Shown piece after piece: positions 25,078 through 33,587 of a DNA stretch of 64,000 bases. Position 1 is the stretch's first letter. Each line of letters begins with the position of its first letter. The notes beneath the pieces are model-generated. The model did not search any database and had not been told where the DNA came from. It saw only the letters and a program-made list of their open reading frames with translations. Origin of the DNA: Arctic95D-9 sp035967665 (lineage in GTDB: Bacteria > Verrucomicrobiota > Verrucomicrobiia > Verrucomicrobiales > DEV007); assembly GCA_035967665.1 (NCBI GenBank), contig JAYWLB010000125.1, forward strand, positions 1-64,000. Direction: 5' to 3'. The translations under genes were made by a program, and so were the position numbers.

Positions 25078-25686
25078 TTATTCAGAGTCACAATCTTTGT
25101 TTGATGAAGCATCTTTCAAAATCTGGAGTCCACCGCGCAGGACAACGATGGTGATGATGAGACCAATGATAAGATCGGGCCAGCGTGTCTGGGTGAAATA
25201 CACCAACGCACCGGCGATGAGTATGCCCACATTGGCGATGACGTCGTTCTTGGAAAAGATCCAGCTCGCCCGCATGTGTACTTCCCCTTTGCGATGTTTT
25301 GATAGGATCACGAGACAGATAACGTTCGCGATCAGTGCGGCTACTCCAACACCGAGCATGAACCAGAAATCAGGATTGCTACCGAAAAAGAATCGGCGCA
25401 AGATATCGGCGAAGACGCCGGCGGCGAGCAGGATCTGAAACCAGCCGCTAAGGCGGGCAGCTTTCAGTTTTACGCTGGATGCTCGACCGACCGCGTAGAA
25501 GGCGATGCCATACACGGTCGCATCGGCCAGCATGTCGAGCGAATCGGCGACGAGGCTGGTGGAGTCGGCCAGAACTCCAAGGACGATCTCCACCAGAAAC
25601 ATGAGACCGTTGATTGCTAGGAGAATGCCAAGAACGGAACGCTCCTGGATCTCCTCGCTGGCCTTATTGCAGTCACATTCGCTCAT
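25078..25686 (-). CDS. cation diffusion facilitator, short form
   Basis: A 202-residue inner-membrane protein with six predicted TM helices and no cytoplasmic C-terminal domain. TM2 holds DSLDMLAD, the place of the HxxxD metal site, with Asp in place of the first His, and TM5 holds SWIFSKNDVIANVG, matching the CDF metal-site helix with the Asp retained. The first residues, SECDCNKA, carry two Cys. CDF proteins exchange Zn, Co, Cd or Fe for protons. It lies in the leftward operon between the His/Cys protein gene (26 bases) and the His-rich adaptor-like gene (30 bases). ATG 25686. Confidence 0.85.
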   Translation of the reverse strand: MSECDCNKASEEIQERSVLGILLAINGLMFLVEIVLGVLADSTSLVADSLDMLADATVYGIAFYAVGRASSVKLKAARLSGWFQILLAAGVFADILRRFFFGSNPDFWFMLGVGVAALIANVICLVILSKHRKGEVHMRASWIFSKNDVIANVGILIAGALVYFTQTRWPDLIIGLIITIVVLRGGLQILKDASSNKDCDSE

Positions 25687-25712
25687 AATACTTGAATCAA
25701 AACTCCGTTGTA

Positions 25713-26186
25713 TCAGTCGTCACAGGTGCAGGCATACTCCGGGTTTCCGCAGGTGCCTCCGCAGATGTGATTGATGAAGTCGAAGCGGAAGTTTGTCGGG
25801 CGGGAATCCGCGTCCGGGCGAACTTGAACCACAAGACCGTATCCATCTCCTTCAGGGAGCGGTTCGGTTGAGACAAGTGCACCGTCTTTCTTTTCAAGAC
25901 TCAGCTTTTTCTTCGCTTTGCCGGTGGTGATCACGGTGACTTGTTGATCTTCCGGAGCAACTGCCTTCCCGTCCTTGTCGTAGAACTTCACTGAAACAGT
26001 GTGGTCTTTTTCAACAAAGAACTCGGGACGGGGGCTCTCGGTATCGAGTAGACGGCCACCTCGAGGCCCAGCCTCGACCTCCTTGGCGTCGTCGTCTGCT
26101 TGGACAGGCATGGCTACGGAGAGTCCGAAGAGGCACGCAGTGCCGAGGAGAATGATAGGGTTTCTTTTATTGGATTTTATTTTCAT
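25713..26186 (-). CDS. His/Cys exported protein family, paralogue 2 (His-poor form)
   Basis: A 157-residue protein with signal peptide (to VQADDD). It shares the order of the two other paralogues: AGPRGGRLLDTE, PEFFVEKDHTVSVKF, LPEGDGYGLVVQV and a Cys-rich end, HICGGTCGNPEYACTCDD, but lacks the long His runs. This shows that the shared domain and the CxxxC...CxC end, not the His runs, define the family. It is encoded 45 bases downstream of the RND pump gene, the same position as paralogue 1 in the other operon. ATG 26186. Role as periplasmic metal binder inferred. Confidence 0.72.
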   Translation of the reverse strand: MKIKSNKRNPIILLGTACLFGLSVAMPVQADDDAKEVEAGPRGGRLLDTESPRPEFFVEKDHTVSVKFYDKDGKAVAPEDQQVTVITTGKAKKKLSLEKKDGALVSTEPLPEGDGYGLVVQVRPDADSRPTNFRFDFINHICGGTCGNPEYACTCDD

Positions 26187-26231
26187 TGGTTTGTTTTTGT
26201 TTGGAGTATCAGGTTCGCGGTTCAGATTGTT

Positions 26232-29200
26232 TTACGAAGCCACTGACAGATCGGCGTCGTCTTCCGATTCGTGGCTCCCTCGCTCGGCAAGGCGGCGGCG
26301 CTCGGGGTTTTTCTCAAGCCATTCATAAAGCGCGGGTAGCAGAACGAGAGTGAGGATAGTTGAGGTGATGATTCCGCCGATGACGACAGTGGCGAGAGGT
26401 CGTTGCACCTCGGCACCCGGACCGGATGCAATGGCCATGGGGATAAAGCCAAATGAAGCAACAAGCGCCGTCATCAGCTTGGGGCGCAGTCGAGTGAGTG
26501 AGCCTTGCACGACAGCATCCCGCAATCCCACCCCTCCTTCCCGCAGTTGATTGATAAAGCTGATCAACATGATGCCGTTGAGCACAGCGATCCCGCTTAA
26601 TGCGATGAATCCCACTCCGGCGGAAATCGTGAAGGGCATTCCCCGAAGATACATCGCAAATATCCCGCCTGTGATAGCGAGCGGGACGCAGGTGAAAATC
26701 AGTCCGGCCTGACGGAGGCTCCCGAAGCTCATGAAGATGAGGACGAAGATCAGTCCCATCGCCACCGGCACGACGATGGTGAGACGTTGCTTTGCTTTGA
26801 TCAGATTCTCGAACTGCCCGCCGAACTCGAAGTAGTATCCATCGGGCCAGTCGATCTTTTCACGCAGGGCTGCTTGCGCTTCTTCGACGAAACTTTGGGT
26901 GTCACGTCCTTCGTTATTGATGAGAATCGAAACTCGTCGTTGGGTTGCTTCACGGGAGATGGTTCCGACCTGCTGGACGACTTCGATGTTAGCGACTTGG
27001 CCGAGCGTGATGAGTCCTCCATCTTCGGTTCGGAGCGGGAGTCGTTTGATCGCTTTGAGATCCGTACGGGTGGACTCGGGAAGGCGCACTACGATTTCGG
27101 ATCGGCGGTTTCCGTCAATCATCATCCCGGTTTCCTCTCCGGCGAGGGCGGCGCGAATCACCGAATTGATCTCATCTGCTTGGACATTGAACTTACGCAT
27201 TGCCTCACGATCAGGGCTGATCTCGAGAGTAGGGTTGCGCCCGACGTTGTCGAACTCAACCTGACTTGCGCCGGGGATTGAGGTGACAATATCCCGGGCT
27301 TCGCCAGCAAGGCGTTCGAGTTCGTCGAAGTCCTCCCCAAAAATCTTACAAAGGAGGTTAGCGCGTGCACCTGCCATTATCTCATTGAAGCGCATTTGAA
27401 TCGGCTGAGTGACGAGGTATCCCTGGCCGGGTACTCGCAGGGCTAATTCATCGCGCATGAGGTTTCCGAGTTCCGGTTTGGTTATGGTGCGACCTTCGAT
27501 CTTCCGCCATTCCTTCTGTGGCTTCAGCATGATGAATGTGTCGGCGAGATTCGGACCCATCGGGTCCATCGCAACTTCGGAAGTCCCGATACGGGCAAAG
27601 ACGTCTTCGATCTCGGGGAATTTTTCGAGCAGCATTTTTTCAGACTTTAGCTGCAGGTCGAGTGAGGCATCGAGACCGGCACTGATGCTGCGGATAAACT
27701 GAATAGTGATATCACCTTCATCAAGTTCCGGTACGAACTCGGCTCCCATTCGGCTAAAGAGGACAAGGGAGAACGCGAACAGCGCAAACATCGAGACCGC
27801 CACAACCCAGCGAAAACGAAGTGCAAATTGAAGAATCGGCCGATAGAGAAATTTGAAGAAAGTGACGAGCCGGGAATCTTTTTCTTTAATTTCCCCTTTG
27901 AGAAAATAGGAGCAGAGGACCGGCATGAGAGTCAGAGCGAGTATGAGTGCCCCGATCAAAGCGAACATCACGGTCAGTGCCATAGGGCGGAACATTTTCC
28001 CTTCGATCCCGGTCAATGCGAGAATGGGGAAATATACAACGGTGATGATCAGCACGCCGAAGAACATCGGATTAGCGACTTCCCGCGAGGAAACAAGAAC
28101 TTCGTCGAAGCGTTCTTTCGCATTTAGTTTTCTTCCGAGCTCTTTCTGCTTCTCAGCAAGGTGGCGGACGATATTCTCGACCATGACGACCGCGCCATCG
28201 ATAATGAGACCGAAGTCAATCGCTCCCAGGCTCATGAGATTTCCTGAAATTTCGTTCGCTACCATCCCCGTAACGGCTAAGAGCATCGACAGGGGAATCG
28301 CGCAGGCGACGATGAGGGCAGCACGAAAGTTGCCCAGCATGATCAAAAGGATTACGACTACGAAGACCGCACCCTCGAATAGATTTTTCTCTACGGTGTG
28401 AATGGTGGCGTCGACCAGATCTGAGCGGTTGTAAAGGGTTTCGATTACGACCCCTTCGGGAAGCTTTTCCTGGATCTCGGCTACGCGATCCGCCACGGCA
28501 ATGGAGACGGTTCGGCTGTTCTCTCCGAGCAGCATCACTGCGGTACCAACAACGGCTTCTTTTCCCCGATGAGTTGCCGCTCCGGTGCGGAAACTGTGTC
28601 CGATCTCGATCTCAGCGATATCTTCGACAAGCAATGGTTCCACTCCGGATCCGAATTTCAGTGGAAGTTTCGCGATCTCTTCGATGGTGGATACGCGATT
28701 GTTTCCCCGGATCACGACCTGCTCGCCACCCAGCTCGATGAGACCGCCTCCCGCGTTCTCCGTATTCATGGATATTTTCTCGGCGACATCTTCCAGCGTC
28801 ATGCCAACGGCGGTGAGTCGCTCTTGGTAAGGTTGTACAACGATCTGTTTATCGTATCCTCCAGTGGTGTTGATTTCGGTAATCCCCGGCGTGGCCCGCA
28901 GCAGAGGTTTTATGGTGAGATCGTGAATGAGCTTCAATGTCATGAGTCGCTCCTTTGGCGTCTCGGCTACATTTTTGGCTTCGTCAGTATAATGGACGGC
29001 GTAGTAGAAAATTTCTCCCAGACCAGTGGCGATGGGAGCAAGCTGGGGGGATAGACCTTCGGGGATCTCTTCCTTCACGCTTTGTAACCGCTCCGCGACT
29101 AGTTGCCTGAGCAGATAAATGTCGGAGCCATCTTCGAACACCATCGTCACCTGAGAGAGGCCGTATTTTGAGAGGGATCGCAGGTCAGTCATCCCGGGGA

Positions 29201-29426
29201 GCCCTGCCATCTCAGTTTCGATGGGGAAGGTAACGAGATTTTCGATCTCCTCCGGGGCGAGTGCAGGGACCGGCGTATTCACCTGCACCTGAACATGCGT
29301 GATGTCCGGTACGGCATCCACCGGAAGGTGGACTGCCGACCACAGTCCGATACCGACGAGAATGAGCGTTGCGAGTAACACCATGGCGCGCTGTCGCATC
29401 GCTTGAGTGACGAGCCAGTTGATCAT
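26232..29426 (-). CDS. czcA: heavy-metal efflux RND pump, CzcA/CusA type
   Basis: A 1064-residue inner-membrane proton-driven metal exporter. The N-terminus (WLVTQAMRQRAMVLLATLILVGIGLWS) and VDAVPDITHVQVQVNTPVPALAPEE are typical of CzcA/CusA. TM4 carries DFGLIIDGAVVMVEN (about 403-417), the classical heavy-metal RND proton relay. The family is confidently HME-RND, probably exporting Co/Zn/Cd or Ni. No frame defects. It follows a short adaptor gene by 92 bases in the operon Cys-rich protein, tolC, short adaptor, pump, His/Cys protein, CDF, His-rich protein. Distinct from the pump at 19417 by motif. Confidence 0.93.
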   Translation of the reverse strand: MINWLVTQAMRQRAMVLLATLILVGIGLWSAVHLPVDAVPDITHVQVQVNTPVPALAPEEIENLVTFPIETEMAGLPGMTDLRSLSKYGLSQVTMVFEDGSDIYLLRQLVAERLQSVKEEIPEGLSPQLAPIATGLGEIFYYAVHYTDEAKNVAETPKERLMTLKLIHDLTIKPLLRATPGITEINTTGGYDKQIVVQPYQERLTAVGMTLEDVAEKISMNTENAGGGLIELGGEQVVIRGNNRVSTIEEIAKLPLKFGSGVEPLLVEDIAEIEIGHSFRTGAATHRGKEAVVGTAVMLLGENSRTVSIAVADRVAEIQEKLPEGVVIETLYNRSDLVDATIHTVEKNLFEGAVFVVVILLIMLGNFRAALIVACAIPLSMLLAVTGMVANEISGNLMSLGAIDFGLIIDGAVVMVENIVRHLAEKQKELGRKLNAKERFDEVLVSSREVANPMFFGVLIITVVYFPILALTGIEGKMFRPMALTVMFALIGALILALTLMPVLCSYFLKGEIKEKDSRLVTFFKFLYRPILQFALRFRWVVAVSMFALFAFSLVLFSRMGAEFVPELDEGDITIQFIRSISAGLDASLDLQLKSEKMLLEKFPEIEDVFARIGTSEVAMDPMGPNLADTFIMLKPQKEWRKIEGRTITKPELGNLMRDELALRVPGQGYLVTQPIQMRFNEIMAGARANLLCKIFGEDFDELERLAGEARDIVTSIPGASQVEFDNVGRNPTLEISPDREAMRKFNVQADEINSVIRAALAGEETGMMIDGNRRSEIVVRLPESTRTDLKAIKRLPLRTEDGGLITLGQVANIEVVQQVGTISREATQRRVSILINNEGRDTQSFVEEAQAALREKIDWPDGYYFEFGGQFENLIKAKQRLTIVVPVAMGLIFVLIFMSFGSLRQAGLIFTCVPLAITGGIFAMYLRGMPFTISAGVGFIALSGIAVLNGIMLISFINQLREGGVGLRDAVVQGSLTRLRPKLMTALVASFGFIPMAIASGPGAEVQRPLATVVIGGIITSTILTLVLLPALYEWLEKNPERRRLAERGSHESEDDADLSVAS

Positions 29427-29518
29427 ATTTTAGGGGTATTCACTGAGTGAAAAGGATGAGGTGATAAAATGAGTTTCAATAATTTATGAGAGCCGACCGG
29501 CACTCAGTGGGCGCAGCT

Positions 29519-30238
29519 TCAGGCCTTGCCTGACTTCAGAAGTTGCAGCTCGGTCATCCACAGAGCCATGACCGGCTTCGTGACAATGCGATCTCCGAAA
29601 TAGAGGCCGTCGATAATCTCGATCATTCCATCCGCCTCCGTTCCGATTTCGACAGAAGTTCGAACCGTCCAGCCGCCATTGTCCACGTAGGCAAACGCTC
29701 CCTCGGCTGACTTTATGACTGTGTCGCTTGGAACAACCGTGACTGGCCCATCACTGGGTAATCGAATTAACGCTGTAAGAAACTTTCCTGTTTTAAGTTC
29801 ATTCTTGGGATCTTCAATGGAGAGGATCACCTCTGATTGATCATTAATTTGCGAGGTCATGGCTTGGACTTTTCCTATCTGATTTTCTTCGAGTTCAGCA
29901 GTGAGCCCTGATGACAGCAGCGCTGCATCTACAGAGGGTAACCAAGCACTGGCGAGCGCACTGCCCACAGGTGTGGTGTCAAAGATCTGCGCCTGAAGCG
30001 TGAGTGTTCGAGTGATTTTCTGCTCATCGACGTCGGCCATTTCCAAGCCGAGAAGTTCTGCGGAGAAAGGCGTTACGAACAGCCCTTGCGCCTTGTCATA
30101 TTTGATGCCGATATTAGGATTGTCTCCACTAACGGGACCCTCAGGACGCTCTTGCTCTTCGGCTTTGAGTTCGATGGGCGAGGGTGAAAGTATTCCCGCG
30201 AGAAGTGCGAAGGTGAGGATGAGTTGATTTGATTTCAT
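29519..30238 (-). CDS. short RND adaptor-like protein lacking lipoyl/hairpin domain
   Basis: A 239-residue exported protein (signal peptide to LKAEEQ). It has parts of the adaptor barrel and membrane-proximal domains: TRTLTLQAQIFD, KNELKTGKFLTALIRL, VTVVPSDTVIKSAEGAFAYVDNGGWTVRTSVEIG, IDGLYFGDRIVTKPV. The lipoyl domain and helical hairpin that contact TolC are absent, with only about 100 residues where 200 or more are usual. It is the only adaptor between tolC and the pump in this operon, so it either works with a shortened channel contact or with a second protein such as the His-rich one at 24217. ATG 30238. Confidence 0.75.
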   Translation of the reverse strand: MKSNQLILTFALLAGILSPSPIELKAEEQERPEGPVSGDNPNIGIKYDKAQGLFVTPFSAELLGLEMADVDEQKITRTLTLQAQIFDTTPVGSALASAWLPSVDAALLSSGLTAELEENQIGKVQAMTSQINDQSEVILSIEDPKNELKTGKFLTALIRLPSDGPVTVVPSDTVIKSAEGAFAYVDNGGWTVRTSVEIGTEADGMIEIIDGLYFGDRIVTKPVMALWMTELQLLKSGKA

Positions 30239-30270
30239 GAATTCAATTATAGAAGTTAAAAGTGGAAGGG

Positions 30271-31611
30271 TTAATTCTCGATTGGCCGGGCCACGAGAGG
30301 GCGCGACTGTTTGGACGGGATAGAGGCTGATGTCGTTGGCACGCCGACACTGCCGGTGAGTTCCTCGATCTCCAATGCTGCTTCCAGTGCATCCGCCTTC
30401 ACTTCGTTGATCGCTTCGAGTGCTTCGAGATAGTTTTGCTGGAGTTCGATGTAGGTTGAGACAGGAACCGCTCCTAATCGATAATGGCGATCAGCCAACT
30501 CCGCGGCCTCGCTCAGCGAGTCGATCTTTTCGGATGACCATGATTGGAGCTGTTGGTAAGAATTCCGGTAGACCAGGGATGACGTTGCAACTTTCTTCTC
30601 CAGATCTCTGGCGGTTGCGTTGATTAACGCTTCTGCCTGAGCTTCTCGTGCTTGCGCCTGAGTTACTTCGGCTTTTCCGTTTTTGAAGATGGGCAGTTCG
30701 AGAGAGAATCCGATTCCGGCTTGGCTTTCGACTTCACCCGCTTCTTCCCGTGATACGTATGGTCCCACCCTGATCGTCGGAAACCTTTCGTTCTCCGCGA
30801 GCGACACTTTGATTCCCTGTTGTGCCAGCTCGGCTCTACGCACGTGCATGTCGTAGTGGTTTGTCAGGGTGAGGGTCATGAGCGTTTCTATCGAGCGCGG
30901 TTCTGGAAACTGATACTCGGTTCGTTTCACAACGAGCGGGGCTGTGGCTCGCCGTCCCAATAGTTGATTCAGTTCGAGGAGTATTTTTTGCATAGCGATC
31001 GCAGCTTCAAGTGCCTCCTTTTCGATGGATACAGAAGCTGCATCGATCGCCTTGATCTCGAGTCGTGGAGTGATGCCGCCCACTTCACGCTGGAGGAGGA
31101 CTTTCTTGACCGCTTCGAAGCGCCCGGAGACGACGCCGGCGATGACGGCTTTCTCCTGGGCAGTTGTAAGTCGAAACCCAAGCTGGCGGACTTTCGATGC
31201 GAGGTGATATCTGAATCTCTCTAACCCCAGTTCCGCCAGCTCTTTATCTCCGTTGGCTATTGCCTTGCGCAAGCCAAGGCGACCAGGCCATTCGATCGGC
31301 TGAACTAAGCTGACAGCGTAAGCGACTCCCTCTTGCTGGAAGCCTTGATCCCGGACGCTCCTGCGTCCAATTTCAAAGTTAAGCTCTGGATTTCCGAGAC
31401 GTCCTGCGACCTTACGATCAGCTTTCGCTGCAGCGATCTCTGCTCCGTAGAATTGGATTTCAGGGTTCGCGGCAATGGCATTCTCCACAAGGGACTCGAT
31501 CGAGACGGGGGGCGAGCCACTCTGCGCTTGCAGTGAATGGATGCTGGAGAAACTCGCAAGCAAGAGAAATGTTGGGAGAAATGAAGAGATGGAATTTTGT
31601 TGGTTGTTCAA
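30271..31611 (-). CDS. TolC-family outer membrane channel, copy 3 (TTG start)
   Basis: A 446-residue outer-membrane factor for the leftward RND operon. Signal peptide to LQAQS, then efflux repeats with LGNPELNFEIGRR near 70, VAYAVSLVQPIEWPGR near 95 and RLGAVPVSTYIELQQNYLEALE near 390. More distant from copies 1 and 2 than they are from each other. The only plausible start is TTG at 31611, because no ATG or GTG lies between it and the signal peptide. It is 32 bases upstream of the short adaptor gene and follows the small Cys-rich protein gene by 155 bases. Confidence 0.87.
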   Translation of the reverse strand: MNNQQNSISSFLPTFLLLASFSSIHSLQAQSGSPPVSIESLVENAIAANPEIQFYGAEIAAAKADRKVAGRLGNPELNFEIGRRSVRDQGFQQEGVAYAVSLVQPIEWPGRLGLRKAIANGDKELAELGLERFRYHLASKVRQLGFRLTTAQEKAVIAGVVSGRFEAVKKVLLQREVGGITPRLEIKAIDAASVSIEKEALEAAIAMQKILLELNQLLGRRATAPLVVKRTEYQFPEPRSIETLMTLTLTNHYDMHVRRAELAQQGIKVSLAENERFPTIRVGPYVSREEAGEVESQAGIGFSLELPIFKNGKAEVTQAQAREAQAEALINATARDLEKKVATSSLVYRNSYQQLQSWSSEKIDSLSEAAELADRHYRLGAVPVSTYIELQQNYLEALEAINEVKADALEAALEIEELTGSVGVPTTSASIPSKQSRPLVARPIEN

Positions 31612-31766
31612 GATTCAGAGAAAGTTTCGAAGTTGGAGACGGTGGTTCTGCGAGAGAGACCAAGGCGCAGTGCTGCGTAAGCGGAACGCCGGGAAAAGTG
31701 GGAGCGCGGAACGAAGTCACAGCACGGCCCTGTTTGAGAGTGCCTGTGTCTTAGACGGTTCCGAAA

Positions 31767-32150
31767 CTAGACGCTGGGACCGCGAATCGGACGGGAGACG
31801 CGGGTGTAATCCTGCTCCGAGCGGGAGAATTCAGGATCAGAGGAAATTGGCTCTACCGATGCAGAGTTTTGATCCAGCGCCTGAATGGCAAGCAACTGGG
31901 CAAGAATATCGAAGCGATCGTCAAGATCTTTGATCGGCATCTCAGGGGTGAGATTGCCTTCCTGTGACAGGACAATGAAAGTGGTGTCTTCACAAGTGTC
32001 AGGGGTATCTTCTCCCTCGCTGTCTGGACAAGGATCAACTCCAGTAGTTGAGAAAACCGAATCAGTACACGTTCCAAACTGCTCCAACGAGCAGTTCAGA
32101 TAGCATCCCATCCAGAGGAGGAGAGCAAGTGCTGAAACAATTCTTATCAT
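31767..32150 (-). CDS. small exported Cys-rich protein at the head of the RND operon
   Basis: A 127-residue protein with a signal peptide (residues 1-20) and six or more Cys in the first half: CYLNCSLEQFGTCTDS, DPCPDSEGEDTPDTCED. The C-terminal half is polar with no clear domain. It occupies the same place as the Cys/His protein at 10262, directly before a tolC gene, though the two share little sequence beyond signal peptide and Cys-rich middle. Possible periplasmic metal binding. ATG 32150 begins the signal peptide; frame open to 32186. Confidence 0.55.
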   Translation of the reverse strand: MIRIVSALALLLWMGCYLNCSLEQFGTCTDSVFSTTGVDPCPDSEGEDTPDTCEDTTFIVLSQEGNLTPEMPIKDLDDRFDILAQLLAIQALDQNSASVEPISSDPEFSRSEQDYTRVSRPIRGPSV

Positions 32151-32186
32151 CTTTAGGAAGTAAACTTGGAGTTTGAGGAATTGCAA

Positions 32187-32560
32187 GTCTCGTTTCTGTT
32201 GGCCCGGGTCGACACTCTCATCTGGGATATAAACGGTCGTTTGGAAGTAGGCCGTAAGAGGTTGGTTTTTAATTCAACTTAATATCCCTAACATAGCCAC
32301 CGCATAACAGAGTGTATTCAGGGGTCGTTTGGATTTGAAAGCCTTGAATAACGAAGAACTGAGGTTGGTTTTTAACGAAGTGGCCTCGATCTGGATGAAA
32401 GTGGCATATTTCTGAAGGATGCGCGATTCAGGCCTGATCGAGCATAGCGTGTAAGAATTGTTCCGATAGCGGAAGTTTGCAATAGTGATAGGATGCGGAG
32501 ATATCGACGATCATTGCAGTCCACGGCACGATTCTGTCAAAGCGCTTGGAGTAGGTAAGG
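32187..32560. repeat. gap with two repeated motifs
   Basis: No intact gene in 374 bases. GGTCGTTTGGA (32235-32245 and 32323-32333) is followed each time by GAGGTTGGTTTTTAA (32258-32272 and 32361-32375), with 12 and 27 bases between. On the minus strand, about 32430-32560 has a 40-codon open stretch ending in a stop that looks like a decayed gene end. The area probably contains remnants of deleted DNA next to the RND fragment. Confidence 0.45.
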
Positions 32561-32812
32561 TTGTTTGACTGGGGAATGATCAAGCGGAGAACGGAAGAGC
32601 GTCTCACGCCGATCCTGATGACGGCGCTCTCCTCCGGTGCTCGCGCCGGATTAGCCCGGGGAAAATATTTAAATCCCGTCGCCGTTTTTAGCGTTGGATG
32701 TCACATCAGCTCAACCTTCCTGGAGTTCATGGTGACTTCGGCCTTGTTTCTTGTTTTCAGTAAAAAGGTTTCAGAAGATTCGATTTCACGAAGCCTGGAA
32801 GCGTTGTTTTAG
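32561..32812 (+). pseudogene. C-terminal remnant of a heavy-metal RND pump
   Basis: Eighty-three codons resemble the last part of the pump at 19417: RTEERLTPILMTALSSG matches RGTEERLVPVLMTAISAG, YLNPVAVFSVGCHISSTFLEFMVTSALFL matches ILNPVAIVIVGGLISSTLLGLAVTPAIFY. About seven residues are missing between the two blocks, which removes a TM segment end. Nothing of the first 1000 residues is present. It lies 62 bases before a His/Cys protein gene, the same order as pump 1 and paralogue 1, so a third pump operon has decayed while its small protein survived. Confidence 0.85.
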
Positions 32813-32874
32813 CTTTCCAGAGACTTCCCTTAATCTTATTTTGAATAAATACCTGAACTAACCATCCAACTACT

Positions 32875-33459
32875 ATGAAGAAAACCCTACCTCGTATTGC
32901 TATCCTTTTTGCTGCCGTGGCCTTCGCGCTCACTCCGGCATGCACGAAAGAATCCGGAGATCACGACCACGATCATGATCATGACCATGACGAGCATCAT
33001 GAACACGACGGTCATGATCACGGCGAAGAAGGTCATGATGATCATGCCGCGCACAAAGACCATGACCACGACCACGGACACAGTCACGATTCCATTGAAG
33101 CGGGACCGAACGGCGGTCGCATTCTGTTTGAACTCGAGCCTCACGTCGAATTCTTCGTTACTGAAGATCGCAAAGTTCAGATTGCTGCGGTGAACGACGA
33201 CGGAAAATTGACTCCGATCACGACTCAAACCGCTTCACTCATGGGCGGAAGCCGCACCAATCCCACAAAGATGAAATTCACCAAAGTGGGTGATGTTCTG
33301 GTCTCCGATGTTGCCTTTCCTGAGGGCAATGACTTCCCCGTGGTGATCCAGCTGAAAGGTTCTCCGGATGACAAGGCGGCGACGGTTAAATTCAATTTGA
33401 ACCTCGCAGACTGTCCTACCTGCGATAACAAAGAGTATGCCTGCACCTGCGATCACTGA
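32875..33459 (+). CDS. His/Cys-rich lipoprotein, paralogue 3
   Basis: A 194-residue protein with a lipoprotein signal and lipobox LTPAC, then a very His/Asp-rich run (residues 30-78), followed by the family domain: AGPNGGRILFELEPH, EFFVTEDRKVQIA, VAFPEGNDFPVVIQL and DCPTCDNKEYACTCDH at the C-terminus. It is nearly the same as paralogue 1 in the domain but is lipid-anchored and lacks the C-terminal His tail. The operon it belonged to is broken (pump remnant upstream), yet this gene is intact and has its own terminator. ATG 32875. Confidence 0.75.
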   Translation: MKKTLPRIAILFAAVAFALTPACTKESGDHDHDHDHDHDEHHEHDGHDHGEEGHDDHAAHKDHDHDHGHSHDSIEAGPNGGRILFELEPHVEFFVTEDRKVQIAAVNDDGKLTPITTQTASLMGGSRTNPTKMKFTKVGDVLVSDVAFPEGNDFPVVIQLKGSPDDKAATVKFNLNLADCPTCDNKEYACTCDH

Positions 33460-33491
33460 TTGCGGTGTTTTGCTTAAATTTCAGTAAGGAG

Positions 33492-33518
33492 AGCGGGTGA
33501 GCAATCGCCCGCTTTTTT
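33492..33518 (+). terminator. rho-independent terminator
   Basis: GCGGGTG/CGCCCGC stem (33493-33512) with a six-base loop, followed by six T. It ends the transcript of the His/Cys lipoprotein gene. Confidence 0.8.
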
Positions 33519-33587
33519 CGTGTTTGCCGGCAGCATTTTTGGTACAATCTATTTCTGAACTGGCGTGGAAATCGCTTAACCTGTGGC

